A stretch of 64,000 nucleotides of DNA from Akanthomyces muscarius (taxonomy: Eukaryota; Ascomycota; Sordariomycetes; Hypocreales; Cordycipitaceae), in contig NC_079246.1 in NCBI RefSeq assembly GCF_028009165.1, positions 124,001-188,000 of the forward strand. The letters are read 5' to 3'. How positions within the stretch are numbered: the first letter of the stretch is position 1; each line of letters begins with the position of its first letter. Below, one piece after another: positions 32,967 to 44,308 of this stretch. A program made the translations under genes and the position numbers. The notes beneath the pieces were generated by a model, which saw only the letters and a list, made by a program, of their open reading frames with translations, searched no databases and was not told the origin of the DNA.

Positions 32967-34331
32967 AGGAGGTACTACATGAGTGGATGTATAGTAAATT
33001 GATAAATTTGTTTCCGCCCTTTGGTCATCTATCGTGAAGGAATACTCGAAAAAGCCATCAGGACTTTTCAGCTGCACATGGCTATGACGCCTGTGCGCCT
33101 AGGCCAGGACGCGGCTCTGCCATCACCGTCAACCATGACTTTCTTATAAGAGACCCGTTCCCTCTCCACTGACGTATCGGTACCTCAAATTTGCAAGTCA
33201 GTCACTCGCATTTGTTCCATATACTCGGCGCAGCCTCAGTCAAAATCATTCGACACCAGCAATGGAGATGGTTGATTGTGTCCACGCCGTTCGTCATATT
33301 TACTGAGAAGCTCGTTTGCACGCCTGGCAATGCGTCGTATGTAAAATCTGTTTCCTGGATAATAATGGCGAATAAATTCAGTATACGTAAAACTCATGAA
33401 ACTGTTCAGAAAATCAATTAATTGGACGCCTATATGTATAGGCGCCGTAGTCCCGCGACGGTTATTTGTCGGCCACGGTACTTGTTTACTAACTGAGCAA
33501 TTATTTAGCGTTTGGCACAGCCAGGCTGGGTAACGAAAAAAGACCGTCGGTTGAAGTAATAGAAGTAGTGGCTTCTCATTTCTCTTACTATTTATTATTT
33601 CTTTGTTCCTTTTCTTTTTTTCCTTACTTTCCTATTTTCTCTTATTTCTCCTCATTTCCCCTTATTTTGCGTATGCTCTTTTTATTTATCTCTTCTTATA
33701 GTAGCTAACAGCCACTAACGTTACCATTTTTTTTTTGCTGCCCGCGTGCCAGGTACCAGGCGGTGCCACAACTATAAGATCTGGTGCTCCTACGATACCC
33801 GTTTTATGATCGGGCAGGTTTATTATGATTCAGCTGCATGGGCAACCACTAATAATGCGGGATAACTAACGTCGGACTACCCTGAAGATACACTAGATCC
33901 TTGCCTCTATTTATTTGAATCACTTTGCCAAGACCCATGTGAAAATGTTTAGAGCCACAAAAATGCGACTTTATCCTGCACATGCCACATTATTCACGAG
34001 GCAGGCTGCAGCAGGCTACAGGTCGCAGTTGTCTCATATCACATTCAGCTAGACGAAAGCAGAGCCTTGCCTTCTTTTCCTGGATGAATAGAGCCTGATA
34101 CCGTGATACGCTTCCACGTGACAGGAAATTGTGTTGACATGGTGGTAAGACCTTAACAACTGAGGGGTTCAATGTTAGCTGCATCGCGATTTGTGAACGC
34201 CAAAAGCAACCATCTGGAAAACTCAAGGCCTCCGAGCCGTAGATCGGCAACTTTCCAGTAACATTGATCTCTAGTCTCATCTATCGTCTTTTCGGTGCTC
34301 GGAAGCTCTTTTCTTTTCCAATATCGTCATA
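32967..34331. other. AT-rich region with pyrimidine tract, no gene
   Basis: 1.36 kb without a supported gene. Base composition turns AT-rich from about 33300. Short frames here have no family features. The strand-asymmetric tract at 33572-33669 is listed separately. Confidence 0.45.
33572..33669. repeat. Long pyrimidine-rich (CT) tract
   Basis: Nearly 100 bases on the plus strand composed mostly of T and C with scattered A, built of irregular TTTCYY/TTATTTCTC-like units. It marks the transition into the AT-rich accessory block. Confidence 0.7.
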
Positions 34332-35975
34332 ATGTTAGCAGGCACAGCCAATACCACGCGCCAAAAACGATTTGCGAACAGGGCCCGCACAGGTTGCCAA
34401 ACTTGCCGGTAGGTGCGAGTGATACCAATTTCTGACGTGGAGGAATATTCTTCTTTGCTTCAACAGCTAACCCTCCTCTGCGAAAAGGCTACGCCATGTC
34501 AAATGCGACGAAGCACGGCCCGTCTGCAAGAAATGCGCAACCGGAAATCGTGTGTGCCATTACAAGCTTGACATGCAGCGCCCAGGCGCGTCGAGAGCCA
34601 TGGCGGCCGAGAAACAAAAAGTAAGGACCCTCTTATCACTGTATAAGACTGAGCCTCCCGACTGGGACTACATGCAAGCTGTTAAATACTGTACGCCGAT
34701 CCACCATGTTATACTTTGCACAGTTGCGTTGACAAACTTGATTAACGTCCGCCCGTTTGATCGCAGACTTTACCACGGTTCGGCCCCATCGCGCGAGCGA
34801 ATTCGAAGCCATCAGCGACCCTCCCTTTCACATTCAAGGGGACTGGTGTATTGGATTCACCTGCAAGGTCATATGCGACAGGATCGTAAACCTGTGTAAG
34901 GCCGAGGGTCGGCTGCTGCGACCCGGCGAGAAGCCTGCTCTGGGCGGACTCTGGACATCTTACTGGCGTTACCTGTACAAACACCTGGCCATGGTCAACC
35001 AGATCGTCAATGGAAAGGTTGTGGCGACAAAACTAGCTGTCGCGCCTCTGATGGATCTCATATCTTTCGATCTCCTCAATCAAGGAATATTCTGGCAATT
35101 GCACATGAACGGGCTGTTTGCCTACATCGAGAGCATTGGTGGTATTAAATTCATTCTCAGTCTGCCCCGACTGCCTTACAGATTTGCGAGCCTGATGCAG
35201 TAAGTCTTTCTAGAATCATTTGGCTATTACACTCAAGGCTGACAGACGCAGCCGGGCCATCACTTCCAACACGACCAGCCCAGGGAATGGGCAGGTGCTT
35301 GGGCACCATTATTACACCGATAGGCAACTCAGAAAAATTCTTGACTCAGATATATCGAGCGACATGCCCTGCCCTACGGACTTGTATATTGTGCTTGCTC
35401 ACACATCCCCAATTCGGTATCGCGCCGCCTTCGAGCTCAGCCGCGATGACGAGCTTCAATCCATGACGCGACAGGTATTGAAGGAGATAGAAAGCTTTGA
35501 TCCAGTCTCTTGGGCTAGGAAGAACGAATTTGCAACCAAGGAGATCACGCTCTTGATTGGACAGATTTATCATGCTGCAGTACGTCTCTTCGCTACTTTG
35601 ACGCTGCCTCGTGCTGCAGTCTTGGCTACGTACCCGCGTCAGATGTCCTTCCAGGATCTACGCGCATCACAGCGACGCGCAGTTGTGGCTCTGGTCAAGC
35701 AAGGCCTTTTGGTGGTTGAATATTCCAATTCACTTGACTGGCCTATGATTGTAGCGGGCGTGGCCGCGGGAACCGCACACCACGGGGATGAAAACAATCA
35801 CGACTACAGTGACGCTCTGGCTACGCAAGAATTTGTCGACCGCTTTTACTATAAGGCTTGGACGAAACCAATCTCGAGTATCACAGCTTTCTTGATTTTG
35901 CAAAAGCTACGTTCCTATTGGAAGTCTAGGAAGACGGAATGGGACGACTGTTTCCATGAGCCTACTGCATGCTGA
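34332..35975 (+). CDS. Zn2Cys6 (Gal4-type) transcription factor
   Basis: Exons 34332-34408, 34488-34690, 34767-35199, 35246-35975; introns 79, 76 and 46 nt; 480 residues. The zinc cluster is joined over the first intron with Cys at residues 22, 25, 32, 39, 42 and 49, in the sequence style GCQTCRLRHVKCDEARPVC. A GT at 34621 might look like a donor, but the frame reads through it and the segment PPDWDYMQAVKYY, formed across the 76-nt intron, starts the usual fungal regulatory domain. It sits at the left of the repeat-bearing block; target genes unknown. Confidence 0.85.
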
Positions 35976-36216
35976 AGCGATATCTTTGATAGGCTAGTTT
36001 CACAGCCTCACGACGAAGGAGGCAAAACGACGAAACCACCTAAAATATTTTCAAGGGAAGTTGAAAGCTTAAAGAATATTTAAGAATAAAAAAATGGTGA
36101 ATATAGGAAGTGTATGACGACTGGTCTGCTAGTGGCTGGTTGGGGCCCTGTTATTGAGCTGCGATGGAAACACGGCGAAAGCGAGTTTCATTCCCTAGCA
36201 AAGCTAACATTATAAT

Positions 36217-36241
36217 ATACATATATATATGTGTGTGTGTG
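36217..36241. repeat. (TA)n/(TG)n microsatellite
   Basis: Short compound dinucleotide repeat: alternating AT followed directly by five GT units. Confidence 0.85.
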
Positions 36242-36317
36242 AAATAAGAAATATACACCCTTATAGTCTTTAGTGTTTACAACAATTACCGATACTCTCA
36301 TGCTGGCTCCATATTAC

Positions 36318-36435
36318 CAGAGGGCTATAATGGGGTAAGGACAAGGTGTTTATCGTAGATCATATTACCTTAAATAATTTTAATTCACAGATAAGCTTAT
36401 GTAATACTAAGTAGTATAGTAGATTATAGCTTACT
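36318..36435. repeat. Diverged dispersed repeat, copy A (RIP-like)
   Basis: Shares with copy B (about 40041-40165) a collinear stretch including TAGATCATAT, ATAATTTTA, GATAA and the AGTAG block. Differences are largely C-to-T and G-to-A in copy A relative to B (for example AGTAGCACGGCAG in B against AGTAGTATAGTAG here), the pattern expected of repeat-induced point mutation. Confidence 0.65.
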
Positions 36436-36836
36436 TTAATGCCTTAGAACTGTTACATGACTATGCATTGAGGTACTCTGGTCAGCTTTCACTCGGTGTG
36501 ATGGCTTTCGCCGTCTTCGGTCTCTGAAAGCGGAACGGCCACCTCGGGAGCCACAGTCTCGAGCTTCGACACGATCTTCAATGGTGCTACAGTGGAACTC
36601 TCGCTGCTCCTGTAAACTCATTGAGAGCAAAATAGTGGTCATTTTTCCAACTTAACCACTCCGCCATGTCCTAACCCACGAGACAAACAATGGGAGGTGG
36701 GAGGCGAGGTGAGCGGTGCCTAACGACGACGATCATCCGTGTAGACTCTCAACGAAGGTATTTATTGAGACATCACATAAATTGAGTCATGTGTACCGAA
36801 TCACTATGTCGCGTGGATGAGCAATATCTACGCTAG

Positions 36837-39151
36837 TTATAGATATTTGGCGACTTCACGCTCCACCAACTGTTCAAACTTGGCCACACCGTCTGGCAAA
36901 GCTGCTAGTTTGCCCTCATGGATCCTATAAACAGCTCGCCTGGTAGAATATGCTTCAAGCTCGCTATCGCTGTCCGCGGAATTTTCCTCGTCCTCCTCAA
37001 ACTGCCCCTCGATGACGCCGCGCATGAACCATCGATCGTGAGTGACTAGAATCACAGCACCGGGCCAGTTTCTCAGTGCATCACGCAGCGCAGTGACTGT
37101 GGCAAAGTCCAGATGTGTGGTGACCTCATCCAAGACAAGGCATTGGGGGCAGCGCCAGAGCAGTCGAGCGAGCTGACAACGTACCATCTGGCCTCCAGAT
37201 AGATCACCGAGCCGTACGTCTGACGCTAATCGACCAGGAAGGCCAACGGCGCTGAGGACACCTCGCACCTCCCCTTCGTCCAGAGCGCCTTCCACTTCAT
37301 TAAGCAGTAAGGAAAGCGCTGTCAGCGTTGAGTCCGCATTCGCTAGACCGGTGAGCTCTTTTGTCGCATCTTGTGCGTAGTATGCCAATCTCAGTCGCGG
37401 GTGCTTGGTGATGGTGCCTTTCGTGGGCTGTGCCTCGCCCACTAGTAGGCGTACTAGCGTCGATTTTCCAGAACCGTTCAGGCCGAGTATACCTATCCGA
37501 TCACCCATGCTGACCGTCAACGTAACTCCGTCGTTAATCATGGGTGACCCTGTCGAGTACCTGTAGGACACTTCCTCTAGCGACAGAAGTGTCCCCGGAA
37601 ATCGCAGCCCCGAGGGTAACGGGAGCACAATGCTGATCTGCCGCTCCTCAGGAGGTATTTCAATCTCGTCTCTAGACCTTGATTCGTGTCTCACATCTCT
37701 GCACCTCTTTATTTTGTGACCCTTCGAGTTCACTTGCATTCCTGTTCGGTCGTCCACCCGTAGCTGACGCGATTTTGCTTGTCTGATTTTGTTCTGATCG
37801 TCCTTCTCTTTGCCAGCTTTGAGGTTTTGGGCGATCGTCTTCGTCATGTGCGCTATCTGTTTGTCTTGCGCGGCCTTTAGCTTGATAAGCCATCCTCTCT
37901 TTTCCGATTGAGCTGCCTCGTAGGTTGATAGTGTGCCGTGGTAGTAGCTGAGTGATTTGTCTTTCAGCACGATCAAGTCCGTACAAATATTTGTAAATGC
38001 GCGATCGTGCGAGACAAGTATAACAGTGGGTGGTTTCTCGAGATCCCGCAACGACAGTAAATGACCTTGTAGCCATATGATACCAAATATGTCGAGGAAA
38101 TTTGTCGGTTCATCCAAAATCAAGATATCGCAGTCCTGTAGAAGTGCTATTGCGAGATCCGCTCGCATTTTCCAGCCCCCAGAAAGATTCTGCGGAGGGC
38201 TCTTCATCGTGTCTTCTGTGAAGCCTAGGCCCAGCAGAAAGCGTTTTGCCATGGCCTCAAGCTCAGTTGTATCGGTCGGTTCCGCTTGTACTTGGAGCGC
38301 CGCCAACATCTCAGTGGCATCAAAGAGCTCATCCTGAAGATTTTTCGACGAAACAGGCTCATCGGTGTTGATTATTGTGAGCTCGAAAGCAGCTAGGTTT
38401 TTTTCAAATGAAACTAGGTCCTTGCGTGCCGCTAGACCTCTGTCGCCACTGCGCATATTGGCTTCTTTCTGGAGTAGAAGATGTTCCTGCTTCATATGAT
38501 CGAGTTTGAACAGTCGGAGTTCGCGTTGTAAGTCACGCGGACTCGACAGCTTGAGTATCTCTGTAAGTCGGCAGACGTCTCTCTCCACCAAGTTTTTCGA
38601 TGCAACACATTCAACCACGTAGTCTACTGTTGTGGCAGACGCTACTGGTTGGCCGGAATCAATGCTGGTGAGTGTGTCTCTTTCAGTAACATCGCTGGTT
38701 TCAAACTGTTCCAAGAAGACAATTTTGCTTCTTTGCGGTATGCCGGGTATCAGTTTAGCTCCAATTGCCCGTAAAAGGGCTGCTCATAGTATGGCTCTTG
38801 GTTAGCAGACTAGTGGCGTGTTTAATTTTGCGAGAGCTCTCACAGGACTTTCCGGTGCCATTGCGACCCACAAGATTATACTGCTTCCCCTCCTTCAGCT
38901 TCAAATCAGCATCGTCGAGAAGGCAAACCCCGTTAGCCGCAGCAGAAGGCTTCGACCGCTTCTTGGATGGGGCAGAGACACCCTGGACCACTCCGCTGAA
39001 TGAAATACTCACTCCATCGATGTTTATCTGCACGCCGATCGGCTATAGTTAGAATATGTAGTACAGAGCCTGTGGAAATGGAAATAATAGTGACCTGGCG
39101 ATAGTTTGTAGTCTCGACGTGAAACCGAGTCTGGGTTGACGTACAATCCAT
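36837..39151 (-). CDS. ABC-F family ATPase (tandem ABC domains, no membrane segments)
   Basis: Soluble twin-ABC protein of the ABC-F group, which act on ribosomes rather than as transporters. Exons (minus): 39151-39095, 39027-38844, 38779-36837; introns 67 and 64 nt; 727 residues. Domain 1: Walker A GRNGTGKS completed over the second intron, signature LSGGWKMR, Walker B ILILDEPTNFLD. A basic, Lys/Gln-rich linker (AQDKQIAHMTKTIAQNLK and on) is the ABC-F interdomain arm. Domain 2: Walker A GLNGSGKST, signature LSGGQMVR, Walker B with LDEVTTHLD, where Val replaces the usual Pro. Catalytic Glu is kept in both. The donor of the first intron (GTCACT) is weak, so the first 19 residues are less certain. 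The gene is flanked on both sides by diverged repeat copies. Confidence 0.83.
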
Positions 39152-41148
39152 TGATAGCGTCAGTGTGTTCTCGATATATAAAACTCCGAAATCATTTACG
39201 GATGTGTATACCAGGTGCTGTAGTCGCTTTTGTCGGATTATTATAGTTTATTATGGTTATAACAGGTTCGGTTAATCCGTGCCGATGCTACTGACTCAGA
39301 GTGGCAAGGAGTCAGGCCGCATAACGTTTTCAGAAGAGCGCCCCGCAGACAGTCAAGCCTCTCTGGAACGTCAATTGCTGGACATATACTCAGATGCACT
39401 CTGTATAGTAGTTTTAGTAACATTTATTATCTACAGCAACGGAAACTTGAATATATATCTATTTTCCGTGTCCTCTTACTTGCGATCACTTCGCGCCGTG
39501 CTGAGTGTAATTTCATTTTTAATATACTATACATTACCTGTTTCTCTTGGTTTATGCCCAATGCTGCCTCCGATGCCAACTACGGCTTTCAAAAATCCAG
39601 CACATATCTGCGCCTTGATAAGCGGGCCCGTCTGAGTCGTTTAGACTTTTCAGCTCGAATGCTTGTGGTTCTGATCTACAGCTGCGGTAGCCTTGTGACG
39701 CATCAAAATATTCCCCCACTTTGCCATACGCGCCGTTTGAGGAGTCATACCTAACCCATCAAAGAAGACCATACCAGGGCCCACCCCTAATTCAGCGAAA
39801 AGCTGCGCACTCTCAAGCTTGAAAGGACCAGTAGGCCACGAATCGCCGATCAGAAGGTCAACAAGAAGCCGAAAGGTAGAAATCCACTAATGAGCTGCGG
39901 AACAAACGAATCAGTGTACAAGTAGAGAATAGCTAGTGGTCATAGGTAGAGATTTCGAAAGTGGTCCCAGGCTCAGCAGGCGCTTCTATGTTAGTGTCGA
40001 CAATGATTGCCTGTACTCTTGTGCGGGCACTAACTACATCAGCCAAAGGCTTGTAATTGAGATAAGTACGAGGAGTGTCCATCCTAGATCATATCTGCCT
40101 GGATAATTTTAGCTTATGGATAAATTTATATAATTCTGAGTAGCACGGCAGGGATTGAACGGCAAGGTAAAGCCTGTTGCAAAATCTCAAATATTGTGGT
40201 GGAAGCAGAGCTTTCTAATCGTGTGATTGCCGGAACGAATGAGGATATTATGCTCCAGTTCTACGGAGACTCAAATCACAAGACTTTGTTTCGCGCGCCA
40301 TCGAGGGTGTGAAAACAACTCTGCAACCCACCGCGAAGGATTATGCGGTCGAGAGAGCGTGCCTTCTCGTTCTCTCGGCACTACACGACTTCTTGTACAT
40401 CCTACAAACGGTGTCGTACCACAGTTGAAGATCAAAGGTACTTCCAAGCTATGACAAAAACGCCGGATTAACTTAGCATACTGACGTAGTTATTGCTAGG
40501 GACAAGATTGACCATTGAATGTGCTGGGGATGATTACTTCGCCCATGTTGACAAGTTTAGCAATATGGACCTTTGGCTCGGTACAGATAGCCTGGAGGCG
40601 CCCAGTTTGTTTCTGTGTGGTCGGAAGATATAGCTCAGGCAGATGTTCAGTAGTCATGGAAATTTAATGAGGATCTTCAAGCACACAATGGCCACTTTGG
40701 GTATTCTACATATTATTTGAACCGAGCTATTTAAACTGCACCAGTCAAGGCCAGGTAGGCTCTTGCTGCCTCTAGCGACCGAGACTGCTAGAGCTTGCGC
40801 TCAGCGCCAAAGAGAGGCCAACAGCCGAGAGGCCAACAGCGCCAAATTCGTCTAGGCCACAGCAATAAGTTTGTCCGAATATAGCACATGATGTATTGTG
40901 CAAAAATTGGTACTTCCATTACATCGTCAACAGCAGCGTCTGTCTCTCCCCAGCCACTGTTTTGATTCAGGCTGCCGGGGAGACATATGCAGGTGCATGG
41001 TTGTCCTGTGGCTTAGTCTGGGCAACGAGCGCGGGTGTGCCACACCCCTGAGCTGAAAGAATATGGGAGAATACTTTGTGCATATTTCCTGCGGCCATAT
41101 AATTTGCATCACCATTTCTTCAACCTGTGAAGAATCTGGGTTTCCTCC
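39152..41148. other. 2-kb repeat-bearing region without a gene
   Basis: Upstream of the ABC-F gene. Contains repeat copy B and short unsupported frames. The sequence is AT-rich between 39240 and 39560 and again near 40080-40150. No transposase or reverse-transcriptase motif is visible; likely old mobile-element remains. Confidence 0.5.
40041..40165. repeat. Dispersed repeat, copy B
   Basis: Direct-orientation partner of copy A, 3.7 kb away on the other side of the ABC-F gene. It is the less mutated copy, keeping CpG and CpA sites. Read on the minus strand it has a tRNA box-B-like GTTCAATCCC next to the conserved tail, which hints at a tRNA-derived (SINE-like) element. Confidence 0.6.
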
Positions 41149-44100
41149 ATGTCTCAAGAGTCGCGACGAATCTCACAGGATGAAGCGACGGGGGAGCCGG
41201 CGCCAGACACAAACACGTCTGGGGTTAGCAGGCGACTCTCCAAAGCGGCAGAGGTAGCAATCAATCAAGCAGGGAGTGAGCGCTCTGTATTGCAACAAGA
41301 GCATGGCCCGATGTTACTCGAATGGATAAGCCAGAATAGGCGGCACCTTGCTGAACGCGCAAAACCATACATGTCTCCTGAGCTGCCCTCAAACTCGCAT
41401 AACGAGGCGCCGAGAGAGTCAGCGCCGGGCAAAAACATGGCGAGTATTGGTACGATATTGCCCCTTACGGTAAAGCGAGACGATTTTCTAACAAACGGCA
41501 CTGAAGTCCGGCCACTGGTCGAAAAGAACCCGGAGGGAATCTCTGAGCATAGAAGATGGGACGATGACCTAGCACGTACAGCAGAAAGTTTCGCTGCCGC
41601 CGAAGCTGCCACTAGGATTCTACAGCTTGGAACGCCTGCATGCACCGGTACGACACAGTCCCCAGTATCGAAAGGTCCGGCCAATGGCACTGCTGGTGCG
41701 CAACACTCTACAAAGCAACTAGGTTGTGCAAAGCAACCCAGTCATTGGATTCAAGAATCACCTGAGCTATTCCAAACAAAGAGAATCAAGCGCGTTCACC
41801 CCAGATCAGAAGATCACGATGACAGCTCTGGCGGAAGAACAGTGAGCTTTCCAACATACTCTACACTGCGCGAAAATTGACACTTGCCCACTAGAGCCCG
41901 ATGATTCCCAGTGGCCCCCGCCCGAGATCCGATGTGGTGAATACTGTTCAAAGCATGGACAACCTGACTCACGGCGGCACAACTCGACCTCTCACACAAC
42001 ACGCTGCTATCGATCTAGACTCGACTACTCAGATATCAGGGTCTCCTCATCACATTACTCTTTGTCGAGTAATTTGTGCCAAGAATCACGAATCCTGTCA
42101 TAACCAAATTTATACGGACGAACCAAGTGCCGCCGCCTCGAATGGAGGCCGCCACATCGCAGGAAAGTGCCCAGTCGCAAACGTTGACAAGCTTTTGAAG
42201 GGTCGGCCGAATACCCTCTTCGTGGTGTATCGTGATTACTACTGCGAAGGGGACTCTTCGGTCGGGGTTGATCATAAACAGCGAAGAAATTATATGCGTG
42301 AAATCATCAGTATCGCGTCAGAGGGCCTCCATGCAGCGATGGAGAGCATTTCCAAATTCGCTCCGGATCGCGGCAGCTATACAGGACGTGCCCAATGCGA
42401 CTACCACATAACGACTTCGGCCTTGACAGACGCACCGTGGGAATACTCTCGCCGTTTCTTGTATCACCATCACGACGAGATTTTGAAAGTAGCCGCAGGC
42501 CCCGCAGGTTCTTCAATGATGGTACTCTCGCAATGGCTGGCTGCCAACCCCGACCCCATGCAAGAGGAGTGCAATAGACTTTTTTCTCAAGGAATGGTGT
42601 CGAAAGCGACTTTGCCATGGCTCTTCAGCCCAAACAGCGTCGTCGTTTCATCAGAGGGTTCTTTGAGTCTGGCGCACGTACTGCTGAATTTCCCAAGCTC
42701 TGATGCGCAGTTGCAGCTGAATTGTTGGGGCTGGGCCTATCATCAGAAATGGTTGGCCCGAAGCCATAGAACCCACACCATAAGTGTGCCTACAGGCTAC
42801 CCTACGAGTATCACGAGCTTGTGCATATATCCTCTTGAGTACGTCACTGAGGCCACAAAGTATGGCCTCCTCAGCAAGTTCTGGGGCTTCCGGCCCTGGA
42901 GCTATGTCGCCTATGCAGGACCAGACTACAATGGTCACTGCATGTATGTAAGTGCAATCTACATCCGGACAGATTCATGCTAATTGCTCTATATTCACAT
43001 TTCCAGCCAGTGAATTCTCGTTTTATAATAGATCACAACACATTCGGCGCCTACCATCCTGACCATATTACATGCGATTCCCTTCAAGACAGGCTAGGAC
43101 GCTTCGATCGATGGCCTGAGCGAGTTCCATATACTGCCAATTTGTCAAAGGAGCAACTAATACTACTTCCGCCGGGAATCCATGCTTTTTATATGCAGAA
43201 CAAAACGTGGGGTCGGTATACCGCAAATAATTTTGAGTATTAATCTGCTAACTATCAGCAGTTCATCTCATCCCAAGCCAGATTCGGCCCGTATGCTGGA
43301 ATAAAGTTGGCTTCGAGCAAGTCATGCTTCCTTCTCGCACCAAGAATATGGTCAAAGGATTGGTTATGATGCGTAATTCGCGATCAAAGTCCGGAAGCTC
43401 AGTTGGGGAAGTCGGCTTGGCACCTCAGTCGACCAGCATCGGCGGCAAGGGCAATGGCTTGGCAATGCTGTTCCATGGCGGCGCTGGCACAGGCAAGACC
43501 TTTACAGCTGGTGAGTGGTATCGATTCCTATGCTTGAATTAAGTTAACCAGGTGCAGAGAGGTAAATTTTCTTTGATACCTGGCTCCAGATTTTATGCTC
43601 TGCGGTCACCTTTCTAATGATTGATGGCAAGATAGTGTGGCAGAGGTGGCGGAAATGCCCCTTCTCAGGTTCAACTACGAGACTATAAGTGCCAGCCTAG
43701 AAAGTACGATGAAAATACTCCAGTGGGCTTTTAAACTTGGGGAAAGATGGAATTGTAGTAAGTTACTTTGTAGTTCATTGGAACAAGTTTTGATTGATGA
43801 CATTCGAAACTAGTTCTGGTGCTTGACGATGTCGAGGCATATCAAGAGCATCTGTCTGCTGAAATTGAATGTCTCTCTGCCAATAACAGTGAGATAACTC
43901 ATTACCAACTCTTCCCAGCTTCTTATTGACATCGGAAAAGGGCTTCGTAAAGCAGTGGAATCTCACAGAGGAATCGTCATTCTTACGTCCAAAAACACTC
44001 GCCCGTTCGACCAGTCATTCAGGTCCCGATTTCAGCTTGCGGTGCACTTTCCTTCGCTAGAACCTCTCAGTCGTCAGAGTATCTGGCACAATTCTCTCGA

Positions 44101-44308
44101 CAACATCCGCACAAGCACCCAACAAGTCGATTACGACGGCATCAGTGCAAATATGGAGGAGCTGTCGATGCACGAATTAAATGGGTGGCAGATTCACAAC
44201 GCGCTGGCTATGGCGCGATCGCTAGCCCTGTATGACGAAGAAGTCTTGACCTGGAATCGGCTGAAAGAAGCTGTCGAAGTCACCAGCACTGAATGGATAG
44301 GCGAATGA
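41149..44308 (+). pseudogene. DUF7025-AAA ATPase, probably frameshifted
   Basis: Fungal AAA protein. Exons 41149-41841, 41895-42947, 43007-43211, 43262-43510, 43632-43757, 43814-about 43888, about 43919-44308. The disordered N-terminal ~230 residues are followed by a DUF7025-like region (YHHHDEIL, LNCWGWAYHQKW, TSLCIYPLEYV) and an AAA core: Walker A GGAGTGKT at about residues 723-730, Walker B LVLDDVE, sensor-1 region IVILTSKNTRPFDQSFRSRF. Between Walker B and sensor 1 the two conserved frames differ by one base. The only candidate intron there (43889-43918) is 30 nt and leaves the wrong phase, so a frameshift is likely. The Walker B Glu is Asp. Introns elsewhere are normal, arguing for recent decay or a sequencing error. 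Lies in the repeat-bearing block. Confidence 0.7.

Larger units (their letters stand above)
35976..36836. other. Repeat-bearing AT-rich intergenic region
   Basis: Contains a TA/TG microsatellite (36217-36241), one copy of a dispersed repeat (about 36318-36435) and a tRNA-like box-A sequence on the minus strand near 36660-36675. No coding gene. Confidence 0.55.

Noticed and set aside
34621..34648. Apparent 28-nt GTAAGG...AAG intron in the regulator at 34332-35975
   Set aside because: Too short; reading through it gives an open frame joining the regulatory domain correctly at the next intron.
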